Assembly: GCA_021798985.1 (NCBI GenBank)
Contig: JAJZBI010000024.1
Location: 1-59,033, forward strand
Direction: 5' to 3'
Length of the DNA stretch: 59,033 bases
From: Actinomycetes bacterium
GTDB taxonomy: Bacteria; Actinomycetota; Acidimicrobiia; Acidimicrobiales; Bog-793
The position numbers were made by a program, and so were the translations under genes. Positions 58,996-59,033 of this stretch are shown here, piece after piece. The first letter of the stretch is position 1. Every line of letters begins with the position of its first letter. Under the pieces are notes generated by a model. The model did not search any database. It saw nothing but the letters and a program-made list of their open reading frames with translations, and was not told the origin of the DNA.

Positions 58996-59033
58996 ATGTT
59001 GCACGTTGGAATGGACTTGAGCAGGACACGTCT
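58996..59033 (+). CDS. IS110-family transposase, N-terminal fragment cut by window edge
   Basis: ATG with AAGGAGG 11 bases upstream. The 12 visible codons read MLHVGMDLSRTR, matching the start of DEDD-type IS110 transposases, whose first catalytic Asp is in this GMDLS turn. The remainder lies outside. Confidence 0.6.
   Translation, partial: MLHVGMDLSRTR

Larger units (their letters stand above)
58890..59033 (+). mobile_element. Left end of an IS110-family insertion sequence (partial)
   Basis: The last 38 bases encode an IS110-type N-terminus and are preceded by a structured, non-coding leader typical of IS110 left ends. The outer boundary is not visible because these elements lack inverted repeats; about 58890 is a guess. 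The element continues beyond the window. Confidence 0.55.

Overview
The window is GC-rich, densely coded bacterial DNA. A WhiB-family iron-sulfur regulator, an LCP-family cell-wall ligase, F420/FMN-type oxidoreductases, many GTG starts and several probable leaderless genes point to an actinobacterium. The gene mix (xseAB, whiB, trpD, fused sugar transporters, a PTPS-related membrane protein) would suit a lineage such as Acidimicrobiia, but that placement is inference; no 16S gene or ribosomal-protein operon is present.

0.2-11.4 kb is housekeeping and envelope DNA: RNase P RNA (minus strand) head-to-head with xseA-xseB, a glycerol-kinase-like FGGY kinase, whiB, trpD, an LCP protein, a secreted helical protein, and a glycosyltransferase translationally coupled to a large polytopic membrane protein. 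At 11.47 kb lies tRNA-Val(GAC). A 31-bp direct repeat of its anticodon-loop-to-T-arm segment recurs at 16.55 kb, so 11.50-16.58 kb is an integrated element. It carries an intact tyrosine integrase, a second, truncated tyrosine recombinase, small DNA-binding proteins, a divergent operator region and cargo of unknown function. Its right edge abuts the wreck of a serine recombinase, an IS3-type remnant (orfA start and one end) and a truncated M20 peptidase.

17.8-25.6 kb is an accessory stretch: an ArsR-like regulator with a 36-bp palindrome ending at its start codon and its MFS partner, a methylmalonyl-CoA mutase pseudogene, a 37-bp direct repeat, a three-gene minus-strand unit (RloA-like ATPase, RloB-like protein, RSALDHL-motif protein) that looks like an antiphage module, a UPF0158 protein and a SWIM-family protein that has lost its zinc finger.

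25.6-40.8 kb holds metabolic and transport genes: MDR dehydrogenases, a single-chain MalF/MalG-like permease fusion, a GH43 arabinanase, a TMEM175-like channel, two decayed genes (NmrA-type reductase and SmtA/CmoM-type methyltransferase), an MFS exporter, an aquaporin with NPV motifs whose tail runs into a 16-bp tandem repeat, an UlaG-like metallo-hydrolase and an OmpR/EnvZ-type two-component pair. At 40.8-44.5 kb a small secreted peptide gene, with strong palindromes over its leader and a hairpin behind it, sits between that two-component pair and a MacB-like ABC transporter.

44.6-58.8 kb is a probable sugar/polyol import and catabolism region. A minus-strand operon encodes a free RbsC-like permease, a binding protein, an ATPase-permease fusion and an SDR. 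It is followed by an FMN/F420-type oxidoreductase, an amidohydrolase, an SDR-ADH-aldo/keto reductase operon, and a divergent LacI-tautomerase-epimerase operon. The window ends in the first codons of an IS110-family transposase preceded by a structured leader that may encode a bridge RNA.
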